Shown here: piece by piece, positions 33,217-45,858 of the stretch
How positions within the stretch are numbered: the first letter of the stretch is position 1
Layout: each line of letters starts with the position of its first letter
Source: Otis tarda
Lineage: Eukaryota > Chordata > Aves > Otidiformes > Otididae
Assembly: GCA_026413225.1 (NCBI GenBank)
Contig: CM048552.1
Span: 211,061,553 to 211,125,552 of the forward strand
DNA length: 64,000 nucleotides
Direction: 5' to 3'
Notes under the pieces: generated by a model
What the model was told of the DNA's origin: nothing
Seen by the model: only the letters and a program-made list of their open reading frames with translations
Databases searched by the model: none
Program-made: the position numbers and the translations under genes

Positions 33217-35959
33217 TGCCTATCACATGTATAAGAAGCCTAGCCACCTAAGTGGCATCCAGAATAATCACTCTGTTAGGGGAAAATGTACTTCTTTTGC
33301 TATAAAACATCTATGATGAGCATCAAAATTGGGAATCCTGACTTTACCCCATTGCTTCTCTTTACTTTACAAATCATAAGAAGTAGAGAAGACAGAACTA
33401 TGTTTTATTAAAAAGATTAATTGCATCTACTATATTTTTTAAAAGTTCCTTTTCAGTTGTGTTTTGAGTGGTTTGTCTTGTTACTTTTGCACTTTTGCTG
33501 TGTTGTTTCCCCCCCCCACCACCACTCCTAAAGTAAAATTGCTACTAATACCACACTGCTAACAAAAATGACATGCAATCAAGCACAAGATGGTTTAAAA
33601 AATAGATTTATGCTAAAATCACATCTTTTAAAATAAGCAATTCATTGCTCTAATCAGTTTTTCTTTCAGCTTTTCCACCCCTTACTATTAAAATAAGCGG
33701 GATTATTAAAGTGCAGAAGCTTAGTCATTAGCAGATCGCTGAGATGCTGCAGTGATTGACATCTGTCTTTTTCTATATTAGCAGCCTAATCTGCTGGTAT
33801 GGCCAATCAAAACAAAAAGTAGGTTGATTATTTGGTGAGTGTTTAGCTCTAACAGATAATTTAACTCGCTCTATAATCAGAATACTGATATTCTTTTAGA
33901 GTTCACTCAATACAGGAAAACAATTCTGAAGGCTTTCAAATTACTGTGCCATCAGATCTGAAGTGAGTACGTGAGGCAAAACTCTTGGTATGAGGCCTTG
34001 TCACTGTTTATTTCCTAACTGATAACTGTCATTCATTGTGTATGTATCTACATAAAACACCTTGAAAGTGGATAGGAAGTTTAGTTTTGTTCAGTAAGTT
34101 TTCCAATCACCATCATTCCAGGGGAAAAAAAAAAAAAAGAAAGAAAAGAAGAAAAAAAGGCATTTAATTGAAGTTTAGTTTGCCTTCAGAGTGATTCCTT
34201 GGAGCTACCTTATTGTGCTTGTATTTTCAATTCCAACCAAAGTGACCTTACATTTTATAAACAAGGCCTTTGAAGAAAGAAAGCAGTGTTTTTCGTGCTA
34301 TTTCACTGCCAGCTGCATTGCCTTTCATCTTTTTTTTCTGTTACAGAGCTTTTTCAAATGAAACAACAATGAGATTTTTGTAATTAATAGTACACCTTGA
34401 CCTGCACCTCATGGTTAAAATATTTAAATTAGCAGTGTTTCAGATGGAAGTGAACAATGCTGCATTAAATCAAAAGCAGCAAACCTTTTCAAAAAGACTG
34501 CAAACCTTTTCACAAAAAGTACATGATAAAAATGCTTGAGCACTGAGTGCTCCTTAAATCAGAATATACATAACACTCTTAAAACGCTTTTAAAAAAGCA
34601 AATGAAACTTCATTTAGTAACAGCAGTAAAAGCTCCTTCCATTAATGTTCCATGTTTCATCTAACATCTGCAAATGCCTAGGAAGCATTGGTTGATTAAA
34701 CTTTAGAAAACTGTCAGTATATTGCTGTACTGATATAAATTGAGATGAACACAGGACTACATGCAGGCTGAATAATAGCTGCGCACACAGCCAATATTTT
34801 TTGATTAAGCCGTTGAAATTGACTTATATTCTGACGTATAGTCTAAGCCCCCACAAAATGCATTGGCTTAAACCTCAAAAAAAAAGATGTTTTCAGTTAA
34901 TGGGATTCCATTCACATTTGGAGGAACTGAGAATACATACATCGTAAATTGCCACAGCTGTGTTGGTTTATGGATACTTGAACTGCATACACTTTAAAAA
35001 ATCCTACTGAAGAAAAATTTTAAAAATAGAATATTTGAAGAACTTGAATATTCCGAAGAATTGACATCATAAAGGTTCCAAGAATGCCACTGTTTCATCC
35101 ACTGCTGATACTGCAAACAGACCACTAAGAAAATCAGGACATTGTCATAAGTCCTCATGTTTAAAGTGGGAAATGGACTGGGAAGTAGTAGTCACATATA
35201 AGGCAGTTATTTGAGAATTTTTTTTACCCTATTGTCTTTTTTTTTCATATGAATTTAGTATCAAAGTGGTAAAAACAACCAATGACTCCTATATTCTGAT
35301 TTAAGCATCAGAATAAGTCCATTTGGGTAAAAATGAAATGAAATTAAGTGAAGCCAACAGACATTTATGCATATTTATTATACGACTATAAAACTAATAG
35401 TAACCTAAAATTAAATTAATTACTGCTTGGATCACACATGCTTGGAACCCAGGATGCTTAGATTCAGGAATTTTTAAATAGTTCTACTGAATACACTGCC
35501 ACAGTGTGAAATATAAATGGTGTGTCTTTCCCAACTAAATTCTTGGAGGTAACTAAGCATTTCATGCCTAAAGATGTAATTTGTCATATTAATGAAATAT
35601 TCCTTTTAAGAAATCTATATACAGCCTGTTCTTCTGGTGAATAATTTATATGGACGGTAGTGTTCTCTGAGAAAGAGTTCTCATTACCATTGCAAAGCAA
35701 AGGTAGTATATGATATTTCTGACCACGTATCCTATTGTGATGCTAAGAGCACTTTACTGTACGATTGAAAGACTTTCCTCCCCTAACTGCAGTTATATGA
35801 CAGTAATAAAGTATTGCCTATTACAGAAAAAAATTACATTCTTCCTTTTCCTGCAGGTTTAGGTTTCCGGGCTATATGTTCCACCCAGTCTTAGGTTCAG
35901 CCTGCCTGCTCTTAGATACTTATAGAAGTGCCAAAGAAAGGAAAACGGAATCACAATTT
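33217..35959. other. AT-rich non-coding DNA, possible conserved elements
   Basis: No gene seen. 33650-33820 and 34340-34500 are AT-rich with homeodomain-like cores and a PBX/MEIS-like motif (33753-33767). They have the look of conserved non-coding elements, though this cannot be shown from one sequence. A purine run lies at about 34122-34160. Confidence 0.5.
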
Positions 35960-36215
35960 AAGTGGGATGAGACCTCTGGAAGTCATCTCATCAAACCACT
36001 TCCAAAGCCAATCAGACCACATCCCGTTTTAAGGCTGAATCTCAGTTTGAAATTAGGTATTGTTGATCAGAGCCTTGTCTCATCAAGTTCCGAGTATCTC
36101 CAAGAATGGAGATTTTGCAAGCTGTTCAGTCAATGGTAGAAGAGAGACACTTCCAGCAGGGATTCATCTTCCTTAAAATCTGAATCAGTCTTTCCAGTGT
36201 CCTTCTAGCCATTAA
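35960..36215 (-). mobile_element. old CR1 3' fragment
   Basis: On the minus strand this is a decayed CR1 3' UTR and ORF2 end. Plus-strand cues are 'gagacctctggaagtcatct', 'gatcagagccttgtc', 'gagtatctccaagaatggag' and 'ttgcaagctgttcag'. These correspond to the standard CR1 words 'gaccttcaaaggtcatct', 'gctcagagcctcgtcc', 'aatatctccagggatggag' and 'gggcaacctgttccag'. No ATTCTATG tail remains. The 87-codon frame at 35876-36139 is antisense to it and is not a gene. Confidence 0.75.
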
Positions 36216-36728
36216 AAAAAAAAAAAAAAAGAAGAACAAAACGACTGTGTTCCTTATCAGTTAAGTGTCTAATTTGAGGAAAGTATGATGAAATCTTAAC
36301 ATTATCTTTTTACATATACTGTAGCAGAAAATCATATCAGACCAATGGTCAACAATATTATGCTCTCTGTTTTATAACTGAATGCTTTATGATGAATTAA
36401 ACTTTATGAAAAAAGCAGCTGAAGGAGTTATCTGTGGACATTAAAATAAGGTATGTTTTGGTTGTTTAGCAGGCTGTGTCATCCAATTTTACTTTTTGCT
36501 TCTCCTTTTGTACCCCACTGTTGTTGATCCCCAGGGCTAATGGAAAAGGCACCACTGATTTAGTACCTCATTCTGGTGGTACCTTACATTTGAGGTTTAC
36601 CTTAGAACAGGATAGTGCTGAACAATAAACCTTAGAGACGGGTGTGCATCCTTTAAAGAAAAGAAAATATATCTCATTTTATTGAGGTCAACATTATGAA
36701 GGCTATTATCAAGCAGCGTCTATATGGA

Positions 36729-36749
36729 TTTTTTTTTTTTTTTTTTTTT
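36729..36749. repeat. T21 homopolymer
   Basis: Uninterrupted run of 21 T. Confidence 0.95.
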
Positions 36750-37626
36750 GTGAAGCAGCAGCACAGGTCTTGAAAAATGAAAATGCTATTGCTGGACTGG
36801 TGAAATCCCATAATATGGCATTTTGCTGATCTGGGAAGGGAAAGCTAGTATAACTATAGTCTTGCTTCAAAAGCATTTATAGTTAGTTCAGCATAAGTCT
36901 GTGTTATTTTTTAACTCAAACAATCTGAATTAGATCTCAAATGTAAATAAGAAAAGATTTGTACAGTACAGAAAAGAATTATGTGGACAAGACAAGACTG
37001 TCTTCTTTGGCCAGCCATTGTAGCTGTGACATTACCTTCATGGACACTCACGTTCAAAATGTATTTTTCTTTCAAATCACGAGTGTCATTAACTGAGATA
37101 ATATTAACAATTCCTCAGCTGTCATCCAAATCATTTACTTATTGTTCACACAGATCATATGAGCTGCTGCTAATAAAAAAAAAAGAAAATGCACACTATC
37201 TTTCCTTCCAAGACAAGATTTAGATTTAAATTAATAGTTGAATAGTTTTCCCTTTTCTTGATCTTCAGTTTTATTATTACATTTCAACTGCTAACATTAC
37301 AATGTCATTTGATTATGTGGGTCCAATCATCATTGGATGTAAACCTCTGCACTTCTGATGTGCTGGTGCTGTACAACAACCCACAGAGTAGCGGACCTGC
37401 AATATGGAGTTCTTGTTATATTCCATTGATAAATAGTTTGGGGCTGTGATGTCACTCTGTTCAATCTGCATTCCTGAAAAAGCTGTAGTTTCAGAGTAGT
37501 TGGAGACACTTTTACATTACTTTACTTTTAGAACCGCCTTTAGATTAAGCACTTCACATGTTTTTAAGATATTATTATGCCTTCCTGACTACAACAGCTG
37601 TTTCATCCATTGTTTCCAAAAAACAG

Positions 37627-37752
37627 GTTTCCAGAAAACATGTGATCCTATCAGATTTTATCAACCAAGTAGATTTAGATGTTGTCAGTACTTTAAAAGA
37701 AGACTTAAAAAGAAAGCCTGATGATGATGTAGATGCACATTTGAATCAATAA
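37627..37752 (+). other. possible 3'-terminal coding exon or gene fragment
   Basis: After an acceptor-like '..tgtttccaaaaaacag' the frame stays open for 41 codons to TAA at 37750-37752. The tail includes 'RKHVILSDFINQVDLDVVST' and then an acidic end 'DDDVDAHLNQ', with regular amphipathic, protein-like composition. An AATAAA lies 176 bases past the stop (37928-37933). The frame also extends upstream of the putative acceptor to an ATG-like start at 37558, so splicing is not proven. I do not recognise the family. A decayed retrocopy fragment or chance remains possible. Confidence 0.25.
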
Positions 37753-38150
37753 TAATTTCCTAATACATTTCTAGGTTTATGGTAATGTCGCTGGAGCTTT
37801 TCTTCACTGGAAGCATAAACCATTTGTTCAATTTTTCTTTATCAACTTAATTTTGTAAGATTTGAAGAAAAACAAGTGTCGTTTGACCCTTTGTATTATC
37901 TTAGTAAATAACATTCTCCAAAAAATGAATAAAATATTACAAGATAATATTTTTTATGCTATTTTAGAATATGGTATTGTGATGGTAGCTTCCATCTCAG
38001 AGACTGTGAATGGCACTTTTGACTCTTTAATATCTAATTTACACTACACTAAAATACTAATGTAATTCAACAAACCAGGAAAAAAAATGGTTGTTTTAGA
38101 AACAAGTTTTTCACTTTGTTTTTTGAATTCTCTGGAATTTTTGATGATTT

Positions 38151-38195
38151 TCTACTTGAAATCAAGTAGATTCTTGATTCTTTCTTGAATCAAGA
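38151..38195. repeat. two adjacent small hairpins
   Basis: TCTACTTGA-AA-TCAAGTAGA (38151-38170) is a 9-bp palindrome with a 2-base centre. One base later, TCTTGATTC-tttctt-GAATCAAGA (38172-38195) is a second perfect 9-bp stem. No known family. Confidence 0.85.
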
Positions 38196-39460
38196 CACAT
38201 CAATACTATCATACCTGAGGCAGAATTTATCTTCCTCATAGAATTGTGGAATATCTTGGAAATTACAGAAACTAGGGCTCTGCTCAGTCAGGAAGCGCAG
38301 GGACTCCACTAAGCTGCAGATACTTTTTTCCTGGGGGTAACTGTACTAATGCTCAGATGCTATGAATTCATTTGAAGGCACATTTTATGTCAGAATAGGT
38401 AATTATTTGTGGCCTCTTGATTCAGGAACCATTCTTCTAGATGGTCATGGATTGACAGCTGCCTTCTGTGTTTTCTCCAGCTCATGCAGATATGACAATC
38501 TACTAACCATTTTCCTCCCAGAGATCCCACAGAAAGTCTTCTTTAGAGCTCCAAGATCTAAAAAGACAAGAGAAAATCATAAGGAATAGGATGCAGAAGA
38601 CAGCACTTCCTGTCTTCTCATGTTCTTCACAACCCTAAAATCACAATTTTACAACTAAAGAGTCCTTTAAGTGTTCTCATATCTACCACGTGTCAGGCAA
38701 CATACTTCTCTGACACTAAAATAGAAGATGGACCAGAAGTCCTCACAAAGGTGAGGACTGAGCGTGGGAATCTATTTTCTGCACAAACTAAAGTTTCAAC
38801 AACAGCAGGGGTCAGAGCTCAGGAAACTCCTAACTCTCAGCTGAGTACTCTGTTTACTGCTCTAAGATGATTCTGTAACATTGGATGAGAAACAGATTGT
38901 TTTTCCTCTGTTTTAACATTATGAAGAAAAAAAAAATCAAATGTATTTTAGTATTGTCTGCTTGGAATGCTGAATTCAAGGAAAAGTTATAAGCTTAGGA
39001 AATGTAATCACTGTTAGTGTCCAAATTGTATTAGATAAAATTGTAATTCCTTTTACACAATGCAGAATACCTCCAGTAATCACATTTCAAATAAAAATTC
39101 ACCTATAATCTGGAATGAAGCATATTAGACTCATCTTGAATTAATAAATACATATCTCCCTACTCTCCTGTGAAAGACTTGGGGGAAATCTCAAGGAATT
39201 TTGTTTTTGTTGCCCTTGAGATTTTTCTCATGATAAAATGCTATTGAGTTGTCTGTTACCATAATAGGGTCTTGATAAAGAGTTGAGAGGTTTTGCTTCA
39301 GTTCAGCAGAGGGCTCCAGAATACACACAGGCTGGACAGTTTCTGTCTTTATCATCTCCACAGTGCAATGGAGTGGTTAAATTCCCTGCTGCAAGCTAAT
39401 TACACTTCTCTATTGCACAGAACCTTTGTCCTCCCATAATTAATTATGAGTAAGAAAAGA

Positions 39461-39537
39461 AAATGTCCTTTTGTTGTTTTTAATGAATTAATCCTTCACA
39501 AAAATCATTTCCGTGACATAATAACAAAAGGACATTT
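39461..39537. repeat. inverted repeat with 15-bp perfect arms
   Basis: AAATGTCCTTTTGTT at 39461-39475 is exactly complementary to AACAAAAGGACATTT at 39523-39537. A 47-base AT-rich loop separates them, and a G:T and two A:T pairs may extend the stem. Size is compatible with a miRNA-like hairpin or a remnant of a small inverted-repeat element. No other copies were noticed in the window. Confidence 0.9.
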
Positions 39538-40215
39538 GTTCACTGTCCTCATCACCACACATACCATAGTACATAAATGGCCTCATGTGGGGAGTCTCTT
39601 TGTCTCTTCTGTCCGGGAACATACTTTATTGCAGACATGTCACAGGAGTATTAATACCCTCAATTGCTGTACAGGCAGATAAGACTGTCTAGATCATTAT
39701 AACAACAACAACAAAAAAAAAACTACAGAGGAATGAGTCTGCAGTTTTGATAGTAATTCTCATACTAAAATCAAAGGAACAGTTCTACTAAATGGGTTTT
39801 TCTTCAGACATAAAAAACCCACATTGCCCTACTTAATCTAGTCATTTGAAACATGGCTTAGATAAATCTATTTGACTAAATGAAGAAAGTCAATCTCTGT
39901 TTGATTGCTCATCCAAGGTGTAGGAAAGGAATCTATTATGTCACAAGATTGAGTAACTCAAGGCTGTGTTTTGTAAGATTGATGGGTACCATGTCAAATG
40001 TATATTTAACTGGGTTACATTGAAGATCCCGAATACAGCTAGAATATTCTGCATTTTCTTAAAGCTGACATAACATGAAATTCTCTAACATTGCACATAG
40101 TAGATGCCTTTCTTTAATTTTTCATAGAAGATGAATGGATGTCCAGAGTTTAGTAGACAAATGTCTACATTACCAATGAAATTCCACCAGTTTTGCTATG
40201 CTTTCAAGCAGGTAA

Positions 40216-40475
40216 AATCATAGAGTCATAGAATGATTTAAGTTGAAAGAGACCTTAAAGATCACCTAGTTCCAACCCCTTCCACTGGACCAGGTTGCTC
40301 AAAGCCCTATCCAATCTGGCCTTGAATACTTCTGGAGAGGGCTCATCCACAACTTCTCTGGGTAACTTGTGCCAGCTTCTCACCACCCTCACAGTAAATA
40401 ATTTCTTCATAATATCTAACCTAACTGTACCCTCTTTCAGTTTAAAACCATTACCCCTCATCCTATCACTACATT
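40216..40475 (-). mobile_element. CR1 3' fragment
   Basis: Minus-strand CR1 with the tail 'atcatagagtcatagaatg', then 'gagaccttaaagatcacc', 'ggaccaggttgctcaaagcc', 'gtaacttgtgccagcttctc' and ending near 'cccctcatcctatcacta'. The 68-codon minus frame (40255-40461) is the C-terminal end of ORF2 ('RLDIMKKLFTVRVVRSWHKL'). Confidence 0.92.
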
Positions 40476-42626
40476 GAGTTTATTTTAAGGGTGGGTGTTA
40501 TGTTACCTACAGAAGACCAAAGCGCCAAATGGATCTGCTGAGTGGTAATAGCATGCAGCTACTGTTGTATCACTTGATATGGGAGTGAATACCACAACAC
40601 TAGTGACAATAGTAGAATTTTAAAGACTGATCCCTCTAAATTCCTTCAGTAAATTCACATCTGTTACTACAACAGAAATACCAGGCACTATGGAACATAT
40701 TTGTCTTTATAATGACAATTTTAATGACAAAATGTTGCATCACATAGAATTTCTCTTGCCCTGTGACATTTTCTGTGGCATTCTTATTCAATTTCTCTTG
40801 AGATGTTTATACAATTTATTGCATTTTCATTTATTTAAAATTATTTTTATAAGAAAAAGCAGTATGAATTAACTTAAATTGTTGAAAATTGCAACACATA
40901 TTTTGGTCAAAAATACAGAACTCACACCACGAGGGCTACTATTGTATTTAAAATCTGTATAACAAGAAGTTCACACATCTACAGTGATCTACATCACTTT
41001 CATAGTTTTGAGCAGCTGTCCTTTACCCTTTGTCACTATCAATTAAGTATTTTTAATGTACACTGATATAATTGTATTCCCCTTTTGCTAGCACTAAATG
41101 AAATATATTGAAGTTTTAACATTGGTCAACTCTTCTGTGACAGGAGCCTTCGCATGTACCTTCAGACATCTATTGTAAGGCAGCTTTCCAGACTCATTCA
41201 TTACTCAATAGGAAGAAGCAACACCATCTATTCCATCAGCCAAAGACTTACTGTAAGATTAGATGAAGCAGCTTCTCCAAAAGTCATCTTCCTATGCATG
41301 CTCTACAGAAAGCCAAGATTATAACTTACTTTAGGTCACCTCAGCAAATAGTAAGAAAAGCAACACTGTCCATTCCACACATGACAATCAAGAATGTTAC
41401 CCTCTTTCTGCAGAAACCTTGCAAACACCTGGCAGAACACACAGACTTCCTGTACAGAATGCAGGATTAGGTACTTGCTTTTCAGTTTAGTTACAAGCTT
41501 TTGTAAATTATTCCATCAGCTAACCCGGAGCACATATCTCTCTTCGCGTTTTTAGCATCATTGTGCTTTACTTACTCGAACTGCAAAGCTTCGTCTTTGA
41601 GACAACGTGGAACTATAGGTTGTCAAGATATGTTGATAGTTGTCTTTCAATCTTCTTAGTTACAGATTGGTTTTAAATGCTTAATTCAGCAGCAGCCTCC
41701 TGTATTTTTTTTATGTTGATTCTGTTTACACACAATTCCACAGAAAGCTCTTCAAACTATTCTTAAAAGCAAATATTGAGAAATAAAATTAAATGTTGGA
41801 AAAAATATGTCCCAGTAATATGAAATGGTCAATGTACTGTACAGTAGAGAAATAAAAGTGAAAAAAAAAAGAGGTGAACAACATACCCTTTCCAGTATGT
41901 AACCTGTGATATTTATATTCTAGTAATATTTATACAACTCAGAGAGTCTGATACAAAAAAAGTATCTTTGTAGATCTAGGCCTGAATGACCAACACAAGG
42001 ACACACACATGCACAAAGACCACTGCAGCGAAACCAGCAGCTGAAGTCAGATCTTCAGTCCCAGCTCAACACCTTGTCCTCAGGACAACCTTTTTGATAT
42101 ATACAGTGCCTGTGTATAAAGTACAGATCGAACACCTCAAGAGTCTGGTGAAATATATATCAGTCAGTAACATTTCACATATCTCTATTGACTTTCCTGT
42201 ACTAAATACATCACTATTGACAGCTGCATTGCCTTTTACACAATGCTGCACTTCATCTGCGTCGATCAAACAAATCTAGAGTGAATGAATGTAAAATGCT
42301 ATGGCTAATTCATTCAATAGCTCCATGTGTCAAGACTCCATCTGAGTAGATGTACTTTTAGAAGAACTCAGGAGTTTCTCTAAAGTGTCTCTTAAAATCA
42401 CGTTCCAAGCTGGAGACCTGATGAATTTTTTTAATGCAACTTAAGGAAAGGAATGTCCTTGTACAGATGACAGCATTTCATAACCAAAAATCTGTGTGCA
42501 TTCGAGATACATGAATTGATGCAACTACTGGATGCATCTACTGGATGTAGAAATATGTCCACTAGACATGTTTCTGCTCTTGTGAGCAGTATACAGGAGC
42601 TGTAACTGAACTTTTCAGTAGTGGTG
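40476..42626. other. non-coding DNA
   Basis: AT-rich, no gene or known repeat recognised. A 97-codon plus-strand frame at 41986-42279 has no domain and low-complexity Thr/Ser content. Confidence 0.6.
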
Positions 42627-42853
42627 CTCAGACTAGATGTAAGGAAGACATTTTTTACAATGAGGGTGGTAGAACACTGCCACAAGTTGCCCAGAGAGGT
42701 GGTGGATGCCCCATCTTTGGAAACATTCAAGGTCAGGCTGGATGAGGCTCTGAGCAACCTGATCTGGTTGGAGATGTCACTTCTCCTTGCAGGGGCATTG
42801 GACTGGATAACCTTTAAAGGTCCTTTCCAACCGAAACCATTCTGTGATTCTAT
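42627..42853 (+). mobile_element. CR1 3' fragment
   Basis: Starts at 'ctcagactagatgtaagg' (ORF2 end 'LDVRKTFFTMRVVEHC'). It continues 'gcccagagaggtggtggatg', 'cttgcaggggcattggactgg' and ends 'accattctgtgattctatt'. 5'-truncated. Confidence 0.92.
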
Positions 42854-45800
42854 TATTCCATATTCAGAAGGATAGTGTATTTCCAGTTAGGTTTTTTGCC
42901 ATTTATACTTTGCATCTAGTTGTTTTAATTGCTTTATTTTTTTTTCAGCTCGAGCCTTTTTCCACACCATTTTCTCTTACTTATCCTGTTACATATGCTC
43001 ATTCTACTAAGTCACCAGAAATCAATTATTGTGATCTGTAATCCTCATTGCATTACAGAAAAAGTCCGTCATCAACAGCTTATTTCATTTTACTGTTTGT
43101 GATCAGAGTGTTATGTATATTGGCACAGGGTAGAAAGCACTGCTAAAGTATCTTCCTGCAGAGATGTGCTGATCTCCTTTCACAAACTACTGAAGAGTTG
43201 AACAAAAAGAAAGCATAAGTTTGACTTCTGTTTGGCTGTTTGAGGTGGAGGTTAAGCACAAACAAGAGCATGGTTTATGAAGACACTTCAAAGATAGGAA
43301 AATAGCATAATTCTCTTAATGTATTGCAGGCTTGGGTCAACACATAGTTTATTTACCATGTCTGGTAAGCAATATTGTCTTTCGTGATGCTAATTCCCAA
43401 GCCAAAAGTTCATCTAAGCCACTGAAAGATAATGTGTTATTAGCTTGAGATCTTGCTCTGGCCTGGAAATGTACAGTGTGTATTTCTTAAACAAAGGTCT
43501 TTGACACTTTTGTGACTGCCTAGAAATGCACTAAATTAACAAATTAATGTCAATTATTATTTTTAACATTCTGAGTTACTTTGGCAATAATACTTTAAAA
43601 CAAGCCTAAATAAAAACATTAAAATGATTGCCTCATTTAAACTGCCAGAAGTATCTGATCTAACTCCGATGGCCTCAGCACTTCTGACTCCAGGAAGTCC
43701 TTCTTCTGCAGGCAGCCACCACTCGGCAACTCTCTAGTACAGGAAATACAAAAGAGGAAGGGAGCAGAGTCATAAACAAATTATAATACAACATTGTGTT
43801 GGAGAGCTCTGCTATTGACCTCCATTGCAACAGAAATTTAAATCCATGAGAATCTGTTGTGTACCTCAGTCCAGCAATAGTGCCAATGCGTATTGATAAA
43901 TCACATTAAAATGTAAGAGGAAGATGATTCTACCTCTGCTTGGGTAGAAATATTAGTACTGTTTGGAAGAACACATGGAAGTCCTAGAGAAGTCAGATAT
44001 GAAAGCAAACCAAAGGAGAAATTTAAGGATGAAATGAGATATAGAACTAAGGTGCAGCTGATATTTAGGACAGTAAAGATACCATTACTCGTCATATCAA
44101 TTTTGCGTGTACAAGCTCTACGCGTTATTGTCATCACACAAACTGCAAGTCGTGCCAAAAAGTCCAACAAGTAGAATGTATGACTTGTTAAAAGGTGGGC
44201 GGAATCAATTTTCTAATAAGTCTTTGAAGGAAGCTAAAGCTGAAAGGGGAATGGGGCAAAGGTTGGGGTAAAAGCTCAGTACTTTGGATCTGAGGTTAAA
44301 AACTAAGATTAAATATAAGGGAAAGAGAATAAAGGAATAAGAATAGAAGCAGAAGAGGTCAGCAGCTGAGATTCAATGACAACAAATATATAAGAAAGAG
44401 CTGAAATTTAAAGGATTTGTATATTTCAACCAAGATTGGGATACAGGAATGAAATGTGGATAAGTGTCAGGTAGAAGTTCATATCAGTACTATTTTTTCA
44501 CTCGGTAAACATCTCAGAAACATGAGAAATGGTGTAAAAAAGATTTTGAGGGTTGTGCATATTCTTCAGAACTGTAATGGGAAGGCATTAGTCCTTCCAT
44601 AAATGCAGTAACGATTAAAAAGTTATTTTCTTCTCCTCCTGAAATGTTGTCTTGGACAATCATAGTGGTTTAACACCTGCCCCACAGCAATGGAAAATGC
44701 TGCTGCATTTTGAAAAAATCTTTCTGCCATCAATTTTAGTAGAAACTGTGGGCATAACATTTCTTTCTTTGAAGTCAATCAGATTTTTCTTTCACCATCT
44801 ACTTGAGTGGGAACAAGATCAGGCACAATTATCAATATTTTAAAGAGTGGGCTCTAATTTAAGCCAAACATAGGCAGCCCAGTTTGGCTGCACAGCTTGA
44901 GATGCTTTTGACTTAATTTTCATAATCAAAGCATATTCACAGCAGTCCTGAACAAAGCAAAGACGGCCTTTCTCTAGCTGGGTGGTCATTTTTTTTAAAA
45001 CACTGAATTTGTAGGTTCTTCTGAACATATTTCTGGCTGGCTGAAACTTAGAAAAAGCATCTATTCATAGCTTATAACTAAAAGGAATTTACTGTTAGCT
45101 GGCAAGGGGAAATTCCATGTTCTTGGATTCTTAGGATCAGAGGTCTTGTCTTTTCATTTCCATTTTTCCCAAGGAAAATAATGCATGTGTTCATTGTTTT
45201 GTCAGTATAAGATGTATAGTGCCTTTAACTATTCATTTCCTTGCCATAAAGTGCATAAGTTTTGTAAATTATGTGAGAGTGACAACACTGTAGTTTCCTT
45301 GGCAACCTTAACTGGTTTTCAAAACAATACTTTTCATGTTTGGAATAAGCATTGATTTGTACAACCTGGCAGGGGAAAAAAATGAAAAAAAAAAAGAAAA
45401 AAGAAAAGAAAGGAGGAAAAAAAAAGAGGGGAAAAAAACCTCCTGAGGGAAAAAGTTGGCAGCTGCAAAGATTGCAAATCAACCTTCCACCACTTAGTCA
45501 TCTATGTGGCATGAACTTTAAAGAACCCAAATTTAAAGAAAAATGCATCTGAAACTGTCAAGTTTTTTTTTCTTTGATTTACTTAAAGTCCAGCAAAACA
45601 AGCCTTTTAGCTTAGATTCAGTGTTGAACTTAATTTGGCCCTCTTCTCTTCAAAATCTGGCTCACTTTGAATTTTAAAATCTGACTTCTGTTTAAACACT
45701 AATGAGATGCATATATATACAATCTTTTTCCAGGCATTGATTTTTACTTTTTTTTTGTATTTTGAAAATTAAACACAGTTAATACCTCAGCATCCTAAAT

Positions 45801-45858
45801 GTGGAAAGTTAGGGAAGGTGAGTGCGGGATCAGGACCCAAAATAAATATCTTCATTTT
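42854..45858. other. non-coding DNA
   Basis: AT-rich, no gene recognised. It contains a long purine-rich tract at 45371-45438. The minus-strand 89-codon frame at 43901-44170 shows some hydrophobic stretches but no recognisable family. Confidence 0.55.
45371..45438. repeat. purine-rich (A/G) tract
   Basis: Sixty-eight bases of A and G with one T and no C, made of A-runs separated by G. Its translation (Lys-rich) and that of its complement (Phe-rich) explain the odd reading frames here. Confidence 0.9.

Larger units (their letters stand above)
36216..40215. other. mostly unique AT-rich DNA
   Basis: No convincing gene. It contains a T21 run (36729-36749), an exon-like segment at 37627-37752 with a downstream AATAAA (37928-37933), two adjacent small hairpins (38151-38195) and a 15-bp-stem inverted repeat (39461-39537). 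The rest is unremarkable. Confidence 0.5.

Noticed and set aside
35876..36139. 87-codon frame as a possible gene
   Set aside because: It overlaps an old CR1 fragment in antisense and shows no domain.
45352..45552. Lys-rich 66-codon frame
   Set aside because: Translation of the purine tract at 45371-45438, a low-complexity artefact.
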